32,872 bases of DNA from an uncultured Pleomorphomonas sp. Lineage in GTDB: Bacteria > Pseudomonadota > Alphaproteobacteria > Rhizobiales > Pleomorphomonadaceae. This document shows, one piece after another, positions 1-9,437 of this stretch (positions are counted from its first letter, which is position 1; each line of letters starts with the position of its first letter). The notes under the pieces were generated by a model. It was not told where the DNA came from. It worked only from the letters and a program-made list of their open reading frames with translations, and ran no database searches. The stretch spans positions 1 through 32,872 of the forward strand of contig CALMMQ010000037.1 of assembly GCA_937868725.1 (NCBI GenBank), written 5' to 3'. Made by a program: the position numbers and the translations under genes.

Positions 1-36
1 GCCGCTGTCGTTTGGATCAGTTGGCAGATCGGCCGA

Positions 37-729
37 TCAGGCCGTCCACAGCACCTTGACCAGCTTGTCGGAATTGAGCAGCGCCCGGACCGGCATTTCC
101 ATGATGTCGGCGCCGGCGACGGCCTTTTCGAAGGCGATGCGCTTGTCCTCGCCCTCGATGTGCAGGATCAGTTCGTCGGCGGCCATCAGCACCGGCAGCG
201 TCAGCGTCAGGCGCGGCTCGATGGCAGCGGCGGCGCGGATCGGCATGACGATGTCCTTGCCTTCAGGCGCCAGCGCCTCGGCGAGACGATCGCCACCGGG
301 GTAGAACGAGGCGGTGTGGCCGTCTTCGCCCATGCCGAGGATGACGGCCGCGAACGGCAGCGGCAGGTCGGCAATCACCTTGGTGACGCTCGGCACCGCT
401 TCGTCAGGCGTCGCCACCGGGCGCCACAGCGTGACGAACTCGATGTTGGCGGCCGGCCCCTGCAGCAGGTGGCGGCGCAGCAGTCCGGCGTTGGAGCGCG
501 GCGAGCTTTCGTCCACCCAGCGCTCGTCGACCAGCGTCACGATGACGTCCTGCCAAGGCATGCGCTTGCGCGACAGGGCTTCCATGAAACGGGCCGGCGT
601 CTTGCCGCCCGACAGGGCGAGAACGGCCTTGCCATGCAGGCGAATGGCGTGCGCGAGAGCGCCGGCAACTTCCACCGTCAAAGTATCCGCCAGCTCATCG
701 GGACTGGCGAACTCGTGAAATTCGTACAT
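37..729 (-). CDS. pgl: 6-phosphogluconolactonase
   Basis: This gene encodes a 230-residue cytosolic 6-phosphogluconolactonase, which hydrolyses 6-phosphogluconolactone to 6-phosphogluconate after glucose-6-phosphate dehydrogenase. Visible family motifs are LSGGKTPARF near residue 40, VDERWVDESSPRSNAG near 67-82 and GMGEDGHTASFYPG near 132-145; the length is normal for the DevB/SOL type. The ATG is preceded by AGGGGTG six to seven bases upstream, which fixes the start. In many alphaproteobacteria pgl lies between zwf and edd. Here the upstream neighbour is pgi, behind its own terminator, so pgl probably has a promoter in 730-935. Anything downstream lies outside the window. Identification is firm; the promoter is inferred. 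Confidence 0.95.
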   Translation of the reverse strand: MYEFHEFASPDELADTLTVEVAGALAHAIRLHGKAVLALSGGKTPARFMEALSRKRMPWQDVIVTLVDERWVDESSPRSNAGLLRRHLLQGPAANIEFVTLWRPVATPDEAVPSVTKVIADLPLPFAAVILGMGEDGHTASFYPGGDRLAEALAPEGKDIVMPIRAAAAIEPRLTLTLPVLMAADELILHIEGEDKRIAFEKAVAGADIMEMPVRALLNSDKLVKVLWTA

Positions 730-935
730 GTTTCACCCCTAGACACGGGTCAGTTCTACGTGAGACCGGACCTCTGTTGCCATCTCGCTTGACGACGACG
801 CAACCGGCGAGCCCATCAATTTCTCGCCCGGCGCCTTCGGCGGGATGGTGCCCCTCCGCTTGTTCGGCTGTTTCTGATAGCCGATTTTTGCCGGACTTGC
901 TACCGCCATCCTGTTCAATGGCTTTCTAAAATGCA

Positions 936-970
936 ACGGCCCGCTCCGGGCTTAACCTGAAGCGGGCCGT
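936..970 (-). terminator. Intrinsic terminator of pgi
   Basis: Positions 936-945 (ACGGCCCGCT) and 961-970 (AGCGGGCCGT) form a perfect 10-bp stem with a 15-nt loop. Read on the minus strand the stem is followed by a T-containing tract (TGCATTTTAG). It lies about 40 bp after the pgi stop codon, so it should end pgi transcription and separate it from pgl. Confidence 0.75.
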
Positions 971-1007
971 CGATTATCTTAGGCAAGGCGTGTACTTTCG
1001 CGGCGCC

Positions 1008-2651
1008 TCAACCGGCCTGCAGTGCCTTGACGGCCGCCACCAGACCACGCGTCGAAGCGTCCTGCTTGTCGGACACCGCGACCTCGCCCTTCAACACCGG
1101 CAGCAGCCGGTTGGCCAGTTCCTTGCCGAGCTCGACGCCCCACTGGTCGTAGGAGTTGACGCCCCAGATGGTCCCCTGGACGAACACCTTGTGCTCATAG
1201 AGGGCGATCAGCCGGCCAAGGGTGCGCGGGTCCAGCGACTTGTAGAGCAGCGTATTGGTCGGCCGGTTGCCGGGGAACACCTTGTGCGGCGCCAGCGCGG
1301 CAATGTCCGCGTCCGACTTGCCGGCCTTCTTGAGCTCGGCCGTCGCCTCTTCCAGCGTCTTGCCGAGCATCAGCGCCTCGGTCTGGGCCAGCGTGTTGGA
1401 CAGCAGCTTGGCGTGATGATCGGCGATCGCCTCGTGCGGCACCGCCGCCACCAGGAAGTCGGCCGGAATGACGTCCGTGCCCTGGTGGATGAGCTGATAG
1501 AAGGCGTGCTGACCGTTGGTGCCCGGTTCGCCCCAGACGATCGGCCCGGTCTTGCCCTCGACAGGCGAACCGTCGAGATGCACGCCCTTGCCGTTCGACT
1601 CCATGTCGAGCTGCTGCAGATAGGCGGCGAAGCGGCTGAGCCGCTGGTCGTAGGGCAGCACGGCGTGGGTCGAGAAGCCCCAGACGCTGCGATACCAGAC
1701 GCCGAGCAGGGCCAGCATCACCGGCAGATTCTGCTTGAACGGCGCCGTGCGGAAGTGGACGTCCATCTCGTGGGCGCCGGCGAGGAAGGCCTCGAAGTTG
1801 GCGAAGCCGACGGAGATCGCCACCGGCAGACCGATGGCCGACCACACCGAATAGCGGCCGCCGACCCAATCCCAGAAGCCGAAGGCGCGCTTGACGTCGA
1901 TGCCGAAGGCCGCGACCTTGTCGAGCGCCGTCGACACGGCGCAGAAGTGGGCGCCGACCGCCGCTTCTCCAAGCGCGGCCTTGATCCAGGCGCGCGCCGT
2001 GGCGGCGTTGGTCATGGTCTCCGAAGTGGTGAACGTCTTGGAGGCAATGATGAACAGCGTCGTCTTGGGATCGAGCGTCGCCAGCGTGTCGGCAATATGG
2101 GCGCCGTCAACGTTGGAGACGTAGTGCAGACGCGGGCCGTTGCCGCGATAGGGCGTCAGAGCCAGCGTCGCCATGGCCGGGCCGAGGTCGGAACCGCCGA
2201 TGCCGATGTTGACGACATCGGTGAACTTGGCCCCCGTCGACGAGGCCACGGCCCCCGAACGCACGCCTTCGGCGAAGTCCTTGACGGCGGCCAGCACGGC
2301 GTTGACGTCGGGCATGACGTCCTTGCCGTCGACCAGCACCGGCGTGTTGGCGCGGTTGCGCAGCGCCGTGTGCAGCACCGCCCGCTTTTCGGTGACGTTG
2401 ATGATGGCGCCGGCGAACATGGCCTCGCGCCGCTCGGCGACACCGGCGGCGTTGGCGAGCTCGACCAGCAGATCGACCGCCTCGTCATCGATGCGGTTCT
2501 TGGAATAGTCGAGCAGCATGTCGCCGAGCCGCGCCTGGAAGCGGTCGAACCGGCCGGGGTCGGCGGCGAACAACGCCCGCATCGGCTGCCCTTCGAGGGC
2601 CGTCTTCTTGGCGGTCAGGCGCGCATAAATCGGATCCAGCTTCGTGACCAT
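1008..2651 (-). CDS. pgi: Glucose-6-phosphate isomerase
   Basis: This gene encodes a 547-residue phosphoglucose isomerase that interconverts glucose-6-phosphate and fructose-6-phosphate in the cytosol. Two classic PGI signatures are visible: the segment [17 protein letters not shown], and [18 protein letters not shown] with the catalytic-region Gly-Thr-Asn-Gly-Gln-His. The length matches the E. coli-type enzyme (about 549). The frame stays open 31 codons further upstream, but that extension (rich in Cys, Trp and Arg) does not resemble the family. The ATG at 2651 has GGGAG nine bases before it, so I chose that start. It is followed by a terminator at 936-970. A long open frame on the opposite strand is a high-GC mirror, not a gene. 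Confidence 0.96.
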   Translation of the reverse strand: MVTKLDPIYARLTAKKTALEGQPMRALFAADPGRFDRFQARLGDMLLDYSKNRIDDEAVDLLVELANAAGVAERREAMFAGAIINVTEKRAVLHTALRNRANTPVLVDGKDVMPDVNAVLAAVKDFAEGVRSGAVASSTGAKFTDVVNIGIGGSDLGPAMATLALTPYRGNGPRLHYVSNVDGAHIADTLATLDPKTTLFIIASKTFTTSETMTNAATARAWIKAALGEAAVGAHFCAVSTALDKVAAFGIDVKRAFGFWDWVGGRYSVWSAIGLPVAISVGFANFEAFLAGAHEMDVHFRTAPFKQNLPVMLALLGVWYRSVWGFSTHAVLPYDQRLSRFAAYLQQLDMESNGKGVHLDGSPVEGKTGPIVWGEPGTNGQHAFYQLIHQGTDVIPADFLVAAVPHEAIADHHAKLLSNTLAQTEALMLGKTLEEATAELKKAGKSDADIAALAPHKVFPGNRPTNTLLYKSLDPRTLGRLIALYEHKVFVQGTIWGVNSYDQWGVELGKELANRLLPVLKGEVAVSDKQDASTRGLVAAVKALQAG

Positions 2652-2918
2652 GTCAGCGTACTCCCAAAGCTCAAGGCATGCCCACGCCAGCCGGAGGTCC
2701 GGCCCACGCTGGCAAATCGGTTTGATCTGGCATCGCGCGGCCACCGGCGAAACGACCGGCCACCACGCGGAAACCTATCCGTCAGGGGCGATACTAGGGG
2801 CTGAAACCGGGGAAGACCAGCAATTTTGTCTAGGGTGGAATGCGAAGGCCGGACCGGTTTTCTCGTTAGCCAAGACGTTGTATTGAAAGGATAATATCGG
2901 ACGGCACTCGACCGCCGT

Positions 2919-3716
2919 CTACCACCAGGCATGGAAATGGTGCACCGGGCCGTGGCCCTCGCCGATCTTCAGGCGATCGGCGGCCACGATGGCCGCCGTG
3001 ACGTAGGCCTTGGCGTCGGCCACCGCCGTCTCGAGACCGGCGCCCTTGGCGAGGCCGGCAGCGATCGCCGACGACAGCGTGCAACCGGTGCCGTGGGTGT
3101 TGCGCGTCCGGTGACGCGGTGCCGTGAACCAGCGCGGTCCGGATGCGTCGAGCAGCAGATCGGCGCTCTCCTCGCCCTCGCCGTGCCCGCCCTTGATCAG
3201 CACCGCTTTCGGCCCGAGCGACAGCAGTTCGCGCGCCGCCACCAGCATGGCTTCGCGGCTGTCGCCGACCGGCCGTTCCAGTAGCCAGCCCGCTTCCGGC
3301 AGGTTGGGCGTGATGAGGGAGGCGAGTGGAAACAGTTCGTCGCGCAGCGTCTGCACCGCTTCGGCCTTGAGCAGTGGATCGCCGGAGGTTGCCACCATCA
3401 CTGGGTCGAGAACGACGCGCGACTGCTCGTAGCGCCGCAAGCCGTCGGCGACGACGCCGATGAGATCGCGGCCGGCCAGCATGCCGATCTTGACCGCCCC
3501 AACCTCAAGATCGGAGAACACCGCGTCGATCTCCGCGCGGACGAAAGCCGGGGGGGCTTCGTGAATGGCGGCAACACCGAGCGTGTTCTGCGCTGTCAGC
3601 GCTGTCACCACAGAAGCGCCGTAGACCCCGAGGGCCGAAAACGTCTTGAGATCGGCCTGGATGCCGGCACCACCGCCCGAATCGGATCCGGCGATCGTCA
3701 CTGCGATGGCTGTCAT
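2919..3716 (-). CDS. thiD: Hydroxymethylpyrimidine/phosphomethylpyrimidine kinase
   Basis: This 265-residue ThiD makes HMP-pyrophosphate from hydroxymethylpyrimidine in two ATP-dependent steps of thiamine biosynthesis. The N-terminus shows the ribokinase-fold substrate region (IAGSDSGGGAGIQADLKTF, residues 7-25). The C-terminal anion hole and phosphoryl-transfer motif is HGTGCTLSSAIAAGLAKG near residues 208-225. Length is typical. The start ATG has AAGGAAGG eight bases upstream. It lies 49 bp after a ThiO-like oxidase gene on the same strand, which fits a small thiamine-related operon. No other thi genes and no TPP riboswitch signature are visible nearby. Confidence 0.94.
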   Translation of the reverse strand: MTAIAVTIAGSDSGGGAGIQADLKTFSALGVYGASVVTALTAQNTLGVAAIHEAPPAFVRAEIDAVFSDLEVGAVKIGMLAGRDLIGVVADGLRRYEQSRVVLDPVMVATSGDPLLKAEAVQTLRDELFPLASLITPNLPEAGWLLERPVGDSREAMLVAARELLSLGPKAVLIKGGHGEGEESADLLLDASGPRWFTAPRHRTRNTHGTGCTLSSAIAAGLAKGAGLETAVADAKAYVTAAIVAADRLKIGEGHGPVHHFHAWW

Positions 3717-3765
3717 GGCGCAACCCTTCCTTGAAACGGCCGGGGCCGCCCCGGCACCCTGCCGG

Positions 3766-4791
3766 TCAGCGCCTGGCCGGCCGGCTGTGAATGACCTTGG
3801 TCGATTGGGTGTAGATCACCCGGACAAGATCCTCGGCGATGGCCGGCGCCACGGTCCAGCCGTTGCCGGCCAGGCCATTGACGGCGATCACCCGCTCGCC
3901 GACGGAGATCTGCGGATTGCCGTCGGGCAGGGACGGCATCAGACCGGCGCGGAACTCCAGCACTTCCGCTTCGGCGAAGGCGGGATGCAGCGCCAGCGCG
4001 TGCGTCAGCAACTCGCCCGCCGCCCGCAGCGTCACGGTCTCGCCGCGATCGCTTTCCGAGGTCGTGGCCCCGATGACGAAGATGCCGCCCGGCCGCGGCA
4101 CGACGTTCAGCGCGTGGCGCTGGTTGATGAGTCGCACCGGATGGCTGAGCACCAGCTCATGCGTCCGCACCAGCGCCAATTCGGCGCGCACGCCGCGCAG
4201 ATGCGGAAACCGGTCGCGACCGCCAAGCCCGCGCACGTCGACGATGCGTTCGGCCGGCAACCGTTCGGCGACGCCGACCCAGCCGAAATGAAAGCGCACG
4301 CCCAGTGCCTCGAGACTGGCCTGCAGGTGCGGCAGCGCCTGACGCGGATCGACGTGGCCCTCGCCGCCATAGTGCAGCGCCCGGCCGTAGAGATCACCCA
4401 GCGCCGGTTCGAGCTCGGCGAGTTCGATGGCGTCGAGTTCGCGATAGCCGCCGTTCTTCTCGGCAAACTTGTCGAGCATGCCGGGATGGCGGCGGTTGGC
4501 CACCACCAGCGTGCCGGTGATGCGGACCGAAGGCAGCAGCGACGGCCAGAGTTCCAGCGACCGCTCGCCGAGTTCGACGACGGTGGCGTCGGCCGTCTCG
4601 CGCGCCTGCAACGGCGACAACAGGCCCGTGGCCTTCCAGCCCGCCGAAGCGGAGAAGTCCTCGGCCCGTTCGTAGACGGCCACCTTGACGCCGGCACGTG
4701 CCGCCATCAGGGCGGTGACCAGCCCCATCGGACCGGCGCCCACCACGGCGAGATCGACAAGTTCCCGGTTGCCTGCCATCGCTGCGGTCAT
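3766..4791 (-). CDS. FAD-dependent amino-acid oxidase, ThiO (glycine oxidase)-like
   Basis: This is a 341-residue flavoprotein of the D-amino-acid oxidase (DAO) superfamily. The N-terminal dinucleotide fold is clear (LAVVGAGPMGLVTALMAARAG, with GxGxxG and a terminal acidic residue in YERAE). The C-terminal half has the DAO-type segment GLMPSLPDGNPQI followed by NGLAGNGWTVAPAIAEDL, as in ThiO proteins that place a Gly-rich loop by the flavin. ThiO oxidises glycine to dehydroglycine for the thiazole of thiamine; adjacency to thiD supports that role, but other small-amine oxidases look alike. The start is uncertain: ATG at 4791 has GGCGGGG very close, and ATG at 4779 or an upstream frame to 4893 are alternatives. 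Confidence 0.78.
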   Translation of the reverse strand: MTAAMAGNRELVDLAVVGAGPMGLVTALMAARAGVKVAVYERAEDFSASAGWKATGLLSPLQARETADATVVELGERSLELWPSLLPSVRITGTLVVANRRHPGMLDKFAEKNGGYRELDAIELAELEPALGDLYGRALHYGGEGHVDPRQALPHLQASLEALGVRFHFGWVGVAERLPAERIVDVRGLGGRDRFPHLRGVRAELALVRTHELVLSHPVRLINQRHALNVVPRPGGIFVIGATTSESDRGETVTLRAAGELLTHALALHPAFAEAEVLEFRAGLMPSLPDGNPQISVGERVIAVNGLAGNGWTVAPAIAEDLVRVIYTQSTKVIHSRPARR

Positions 4792-4913
4792 CCCCGCCTG
4801 CCATTCCAATCGATCGGCCCGTCGCCGGCCATCAGTCGAACACGACGCGCCAGGCCCTGGCAAGCTCATAGCATCGCGAGGCTTTCCGGACAATCAACAG
4901 CCGCGTGCCGCCA

Positions 4914-5834
4914 TCACACCGGCGGTAGCGTTCCCCGCTGCCGCGCCTTGGCCTCGAGCAATCCCAGCCGGCTTTCGCGCCAGATGACGAACACGCCCGA
5001 GGCGATGACCACCAGCGAGCCGAACACCACCGTCAGGCTGGGCACATCGCCGAACACCATGAACGACAGCAGGACGATCCAGATCATGTTGATGTAGTCG
5101 AACGGGGCGATGATCGACGCCTCGGCCAGCCGGTAGGATTGCGTCATCAGCACCTGGCCGACGCCACCGAGCAGGCCGGCCAGCACCATCAGGCCGGCCA
5201 GACCGGGGGTCGGCACCACCCAGCCGGCCGGCAGGGTCAGCAACGAGAACACCGTGCCCGACAGCGAGAAATAGAAGACGATCGACCCCGTCGTCTCGGT
5301 GGCCGTCAGCGACCGGATGGTGACGGCGGCCAGTGCGCCGAGCACGGCGGAGGCCAGCGAGCAGGCGGCACCAAAGGCGCGCGGGCCGGAATAGCCGAGG
5401 TCGGACACCTGCTCGGACAGCACGATCAGCACGCCGACGAAGCCGACGAACACCGCCGTCCAGCGGAACGCGCGCACCTTCTCGCCGAGCAGCAGCGCCG
5501 CGAAGCAGACGCCGAACAGCGGCCCGGAGTAGGAGATGGCCGTGGCGTCGGGCAGCGGCAGATGGGCAATGCCGGTGAACCAGGTGAACATCGACAGCGT
5601 GCCGACCAGCGACCGGCGCACGTGACCGAACGGATTGCGCGTCGCCAGCGAGGCGGGAAACTCGCCGATCCAGACGAGATAGATGATCACCGGCACGATC
5701 CCGAAGAACGAGCGGGCAAACAGCACTTCACCGGCGGGAATGTCGGCCGAGGCCGCCTTGATCGCCGTCACCATGAAGGCGAAGGCGATGGTGGAAGCGA
5801 TCTTCAACACAATACCGGCGACCAGAGGCGGCAT
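4914..5834 (-). CDS. DMT-superfamily (EamA) transporter
   Basis: This 306-residue, very hydrophobic inner-membrane protein has about ten predicted transmembrane segments and the tandem EamA repeat typical of drug/metabolite transporters. Near the end of the second repeat is the segment IIAPFDYINMIWIVLLSF followed by FGDVPSL, which recurs almost unchanged in the paralogue at 26382-27341. Substrate cannot be inferred from sequence; DMT proteins export or import metabolites such as amino acids. I start at the ATG at 5834 because the first membrane helix follows directly. The upstream in-frame extension is not membrane-like. It precedes the ThiO-like gene by about 120 bp on the same strand, so co-transcription is possible but not shown. 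Confidence 0.88.
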   Translation of the reverse strand: MPPLVAGIVLKIASTIAFAFMVTAIKAASADIPAGEVLFARSFFGIVPVIIYLVWIGEFPASLATRNPFGHVRRSLVGTLSMFTWFTGIAHLPLPDATAISYSGPLFGVCFAALLLGEKVRAFRWTAVFVGFVGVLIVLSEQVSDLGYSGPRAFGAACSLASAVLGALAAVTIRSLTATETTGSIVFYFSLSGTVFSLLTLPAGWVVPTPGLAGLMVLAGLLGGVGQVLMTQSYRLAEASIIAPFDYINMIWIVLLSFMVFGDVPSLTVVFGSLVVIASGVFVIWRESRLGLLEAKARQRGTLPPV

Positions 5835-5936
5835 GACGACAGAGCTCGGTTGGGGGTACCGGCTGCTTATACCGCCGGCACCGGCAAGCCAACCCACCGG
5901 GACAAATTCTCTTGAACCGTATCAACAAACCAGCGT

Positions 5937-7457
5937 TCAGCCGAGCAGCAGGTCGTCGGCCTTGCGCTTCCAGATGGCATCGGCCCGGGCGGCGTGCCAG
6001 CCGAGGCAGAAGCCGATGCCCCGATCGAGCGCCGGCGAGCGGGCCCCATCGACGGCCAGCCCATCGAGCATGACGTGCGCCATGTTGATGTCGTTCAGCA
6101 CGCCGAGCACTTCCTGCGCCGTCTTGACGCGCGGCAGCAGCTTGCGCTTGTCGGCCTTGTCGAGCACCGTCTCGAAGAAGTCGAAGGCATAGCGCAACAG
6201 CTTGTACTTCTTGCGCAATTCGTGTCGGGTCTCCGGCGTCAGGCCGGCCGGATCGTGACCAAGGCGAGCAACCTTCTTGCGCAGGCGATCGACGGCGTGC
6301 TCGGCGAAATCGTCGATCGGAGCCGCCAGCGTCACGCTCTGGCCGATGTCCGAGGTCGACAGCCAGCCACGCCCCTCGACGAAGGCGATGAGGTCGATGA
6401 GGAAATCGCCGGTGCGCGGATCGGCCATGACGGCGGCGAGCCGGGCGTGGGCGGCGCTGCGCCGCTTCTCCAGCACCGCCAGCAGCGCCCCCAGATCGGC
6501 CGCCGGCTGTAGCGGCGCGATCAGTTCGTCGATCAGCACGTCGAGGTCGCGCACCGATCCGACGGCGGCGGCCAGCCAGCGGGCGTCGTCCTTGAGGCGC
6601 ACCACCTGCTCGGCGGCGATGACGCGCGAGAAGGCGGTGAGCGCGCTGCGGAAACGCCGGAGCCCGACGCGCAACTGATGGGCGCCTTCGGGATCGCGGC
6701 TCGCCCGCACCGCCACGACGTTGCCGGAAATCTGGGCGGCGCACGAGCGCAGCACCAGCTGCAGCGCCTCCTCGACCGCCATGTCCTTGTCGAGCCGCAC
6801 CGGCTCGGCGAATCGCGGCCGGTCGTCGTCGGACGGCCGTTCGTCGATAAGGTCGTAGCCGACGTCGGACTTGGTGCGCGTCGACAGGCTGAACGCCTGC
6901 CCCTTGAGCGCCACCTTGGCCAGGTCGAACACGGCCCGCCGATCGCCCTCGACGAGCTCGAACTCCACCTCGACGATGTCACCCTTGCGCTCGCCGGCCG
7001 TCACCGTGCCGCGATCGAGCACCATTTCCACCACCGACCCGTTCGGCGAACGGGCGATCCAGGCCTTGCGCAGGATGCGCATCGAGAACAGCGGCAGCAG
7101 CGGTCGACCGGCGATCAGCTCTTCGAGGCGCTGGCGCACCGCCTCGTCGGGAAACTTGGCCAGCACCGGTACCCGTCCGAGATGCGGCACCGAATGTTCC
7201 GGCCGCATGGCGAGGCCGAGCGAGAAGTTGCCGCCGATCTTGGTGGTCTGTTCGCCGCTGCGGCCACAGCGCCGCAACCTGAGCGTGACGCCGTTGCGAC
7301 GCAGGGCATAGTCGGGCGTATCGAAATACGTCGTCGTCTGCCGTTTTTCGCCCTTGGCCGTCAGAACGAATCCATCCAGCGCCTCGATCCTTGCCAGCTG
7401 GCGATACGCCGCCACATCGATGCGAACCTTGAACTCGGCCTCAACCCCGCTCCCCAT
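5937..7457 (-). CDS. CYTH-CHAD domain protein (inorganic triphosphatase/polyphosphate-binding family)
   Basis: This 506-residue protein joins two domains. Residues 1 to about 205 are a CYTH tunnel fold: the ExExK signature is at residues 6-10 (EAEFK), followed by TTYFDTPDYALRRNGVTLRLRR and later strands rich in Glu, Lys and Arg that bind triphosphate and metal. Residues about 220-495 are a helical CHAD domain with its His/Arg/Lys-rich helices (GAHQLRVGLRRFRSAL and HELRKKYKLLRYAFDFF). CYTH members hydrolyse tripolyphosphate, and CHAD domains bind polyphosphate. The start ATG at 7457 has GGGGG five bases before it and places the ExExK motif at the N-terminus as usual; a longer upstream open frame lacks homology. 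It diverges from dppA. Confidence 0.9.
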   Translation of the reverse strand: MGSGVEAEFKVRIDVAAYRQLARIEALDGFVLTAKGEKRQTTTYFDTPDYALRRNGVTLRLRRCGRSGEQTTKIGGNFSLGLAMRPEHSVPHLGRVPVLAKFPDEAVRQRLEELIAGRPLLPLFSMRILRKAWIARSPNGSVVEMVLDRGTVTAGERKGDIVEVEFELVEGDRRAVFDLAKVALKGQAFSLSTRTKSDVGYDLIDERPSDDDRPRFAEPVRLDKDMAVEEALQLVLRSCAAQISGNVVAVRASRDPEGAHQLRVGLRRFRSALTAFSRVIAAEQVVRLKDDARWLAAAVGSVRDLDVLIDELIAPLQPAADLGALLAVLEKRRSAAHARLAAVMADPRTGDFLIDLIAFVEGRGWLSTSDIGQSVTLAAPIDDFAEHAVDRLRKKVARLGHDPAGLTPETRHELRKKYKLLRYAFDFFETVLDKADKRKLLPRVKTAQEVLGVLNDINMAHVMLDGLAVDGARSPALDRGIGFCLGWHAARADAIWKRKADDLLLG

Positions 7458-7777
7458 GTCATCCCCCGGTCGAGGCCCACGCCTCCTGTGGTCGGCCGGC
7501 GATTGGCCATGGCCCGACCGGACAAGCCTACCCCAATTCGTAGCAGCGGTCAGCTTGCGGCGCGGCACCCACGGCAAAAACATCGATGCCCGGCAACGGC
7601 AAGCCGCTGGCGCCACCGGCCAATTTTGAGCGTTGGGACAAAATCGCACTTGCCAACAGCTGAATTGTCGGTTCCGATAGGACACGCTCGGCGGAAGGCA
7701 TCGATCGATAACGCATGCCACCAATCCGAGGCGCAAGTTTGAGCCGACGACCGTCGGTGCCAGGGGAGTACTCCAAA
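7458..7777. other. Intergenic region between the CYTH-CHAD gene and dppA
   Basis: This 320-bp divergent region must hold promoters for both flanking genes. I see no convincing -35/-10 pair; TTGCCA with TCCGAT 17 bases later near 7650-7675 is a weak possibility for dppA. A 10-bp palindrome ATCGATCGAT lies near 7699-7709, and a 5-bp stem (CCGAC/GTCGG, 7744-7757) sits just before the dppA ribosome-binding site. No gene is supported here. Confidence 0.5.
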
Positions 7778-9370
7778 ATGAAACTCGTTTCCCGCCTTTT
7801 GGCGGCAACCGTGCTTGTTGCCGGCTTTGTCGGAGCAGCTGAGGCCAAGACTTTCGTCTATTGCTCGGAAGGCAGCCCCGAAGGCTTCGATCCCGCCCCC
7901 TATGCCGCCGGCACCACCTTCGACGCTTCCTCCAAGCCGATCTACAACCGGCTGACGGAGTTCGAGCGCGGCACCACCAACGTCATTCCCGGCCTCGCCG
8001 AGAAGTGGGACGTGTCGGCTGACGGCAAGGAGTACGTTTTCCACCTGCGCAAGGGCGTCAAGTTCCACACCACCGACTACTTCACGCCGACGCGCGACTT
8101 CAACGCCGATGACGTGATCTTCTCGTTCGATCGTCAGAACAACAAGAACAACCCCTGGTATTCCTACGCCGGTGGCAACTGGGAGTATTGGGGCGGCATG
8201 GACATGCCGAACCTGATCAAGTCGATCGACAAGGTTGACGACTACACCGTCAAGATGACGCTGAACGCCCCGAACGCGCCGATGCTGGCCAACCTCGCCA
8301 TGGACTTCGCGTCCATCGTGTCGAAGGAATACGCCGACAAGCTGGCCGCCGCCGGCAAGCAGGCCGACCTCAACCAGCTCCCCGTCGGCACCGGCCCGTT
8401 CGTCTTCGCCGGCTACGAGAAGGACGCCGTCATCCACTTCACCGCCTTCGCCGACTACTGGGGCGGCAAGCAGAAGATCGACGACCTCGTCTTCGCCATC
8501 ACCCCGGACGCCTCGGTGCGCCTGCAGAAGCTCAAGGCCAACGAGTGCCAGCTGATGCCGTATCCGAACCCGGCCGACGTCGCCGCCCTCAAGACCGACG
8601 GCTCGCTGAAGCTGATGGATCAGGCCGGCCTCAACGTCGGCTACCTCGCCTACAACACCATGATGAAGCCGTTCGACGACGTGCGCGTCCGCAAGGCTCT
8701 CAACATGGCCATCAACAAGAAGGCCATTCTGGAAGCCGTGTTCCAGGGCACCGGCCAGATCGCCAAGAACCCGATCCCGCCGACCATGTGGTCGTACAAC
8801 GACAAGACCCAGGACGATCCGTACGATCCGGCCGCTGCCAAGAAGCTGCTGGGCGAAGCCGGCGTCAAGGACCTGTCGATGAAGGTCTGGGCCATGCCGG
8901 TGGCTCGTCCCTACAACCCGAACGCCCGCCGCATGGCCGAGATGATCCAGGCCGACTTCGCCAAGGTCGGCGTCAAGGTCGAGATCGTCTCCTACGAATG
9001 GGCCGAATACCTGAAGCGCAGTCAGGACAAGGCGCGTGATGGCGCCCTGCTGATGGGCTGGACCGGCGACAACGGCGATCCGGACAACTTCCTCGCCGTG
9101 CTGCTCGGCTGCTCCGGCGTCGGCGGTTCCAACCGCGCCAACTGGTGCAACGACGAGTTCAACGCGCTGGTGACCAAGGCCGCCGCCGCTTCCGACATCG
9201 CCGAGCGCACCTCGCTTTACGAGAAGGCGCAGGACGTCTTCAAGAAGGAAGCGCCGTGGGCCACCATCGCCCACTCCACGACCTATGTGCCGATGTCCAA
9301 GGCCGTCGTCGACTACAAGCTCGACCCGCTCGGCTCGCACCGTTTCGACGGCGTCGACATCACGGAATAA
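7778..9370 (+). CDS. dppA: Periplasmic dipeptide-binding protein DppA
   Basis: This 530-residue solute-binding protein belongs to SBP family 5. A Sec signal peptide is visible (MKLVSRLLAATVLVAGFVG, then a cleavage site near AEA/KTFVY around residue 23). The mature start KTFVYCSEGSPEGFDP and internal segments (GLAEKWDVSADGK, FSFDRQNNKNNP, MPYPNPADVAAL, GWTGDNGDPDNF, with Cys residues for the family disulphides) follow E. coli DppA closely, so dipeptide binding, possibly also haem or 5-aminolevulinate, is the expected role. AGGGGAG nine bases before the ATG at 7778 fixes the start over an upstream in-frame ATG. It heads the dpp cluster and is followed by a strong terminator. Confidence 0.95.
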   Translation: MKLVSRLLAATVLVAGFVGAAEAKTFVYCSEGSPEGFDPAPYAAGTTFDASSKPIYNRLTEFERGTTNVIPGLAEKWDVSADGKEYVFHLRKGVKFHTTDYFTPTRDFNADDVIFSFDRQNNKNNPWYSYAGGNWEYWGGMDMPNLIKSIDKVDDYTVKMTLNAPNAPMLANLAMDFASIVSKEYADKLAAAGKQADLNQLPVGTGPFVFAGYEKDAVIHFTAFADYWGGKQKIDDLVFAITPDASVRLQKLKANECQLMPYPNPADVAALKTDGSLKLMDQAGLNVGYLAYNTMMKPFDDVRVRKALNMAINKKAILEAVFQGTGQIAKNPIPPTMWSYNDKTQDDPYDPAAAKKLLGEAGVKDLSMKVWAMPVARPYNPNARRMAEMIQADFAKVGVKVEIVSYEWAEYLKRSQDKARDGALLMGWTGDNGDPDNFLAVLLGCSGVGGSNRANWCNDEFNALVTKAAAASDIAERTSLYEKAQDVFKKEAPWATIAHSTTYVPMSKAVVDYKLDPLGSHRFDGVDITE

Positions 9371-9390
9371 GCCTGAGGTCACCGCGATCG

Positions 9391-9425
9391 GCGGCTCCGG
9401 AGAGAACTCTCCGGGGCCGCTTTTT
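9391..9425 (+). terminator. Intrinsic terminator after dppA
   Basis: GCGGC-T-CCGGAGAG (9391-9404) pairs with CTCTCCGG-G-GCCGC (9407-9420), giving about 14 bp including one G-U pair, followed directly by TTTTT (9421-9425). It is 20 bp past the dppA stop and only 12 bp before the next start codon. It should lower transcription of the downstream GNAT-dppBCDF genes relative to dppA. Confidence 0.88.
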
Positions 9426-9437
9426 GTAGAGTCTGCC

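Noticed and set aside
1-36. Start of a further gene downstream of pgl (edd would be typical)
   Set aside because: Only 36 bases remain and no start codon or ribosome-binding site is visible on the minus strand.
739-936. A 65-codon open frame upstream of pgl on the minus strand
   Set aside because: Its start abuts the pgi terminator stem, its third codon positions lack the strong G/C bias of neighbouring genes, and it resembles no family I know.
990-2804. A 604-codon open frame on the strand opposite pgi
   Set aside because: High-GC mirror of pgi; composition is Arg/Gly/His-rich and no domain is visible.
4792-4913. Possible TPP riboswitch before the ThiO-like gene
   Set aside because: I find no CTGAGA and no conserved ACC-TGA core in this short region.
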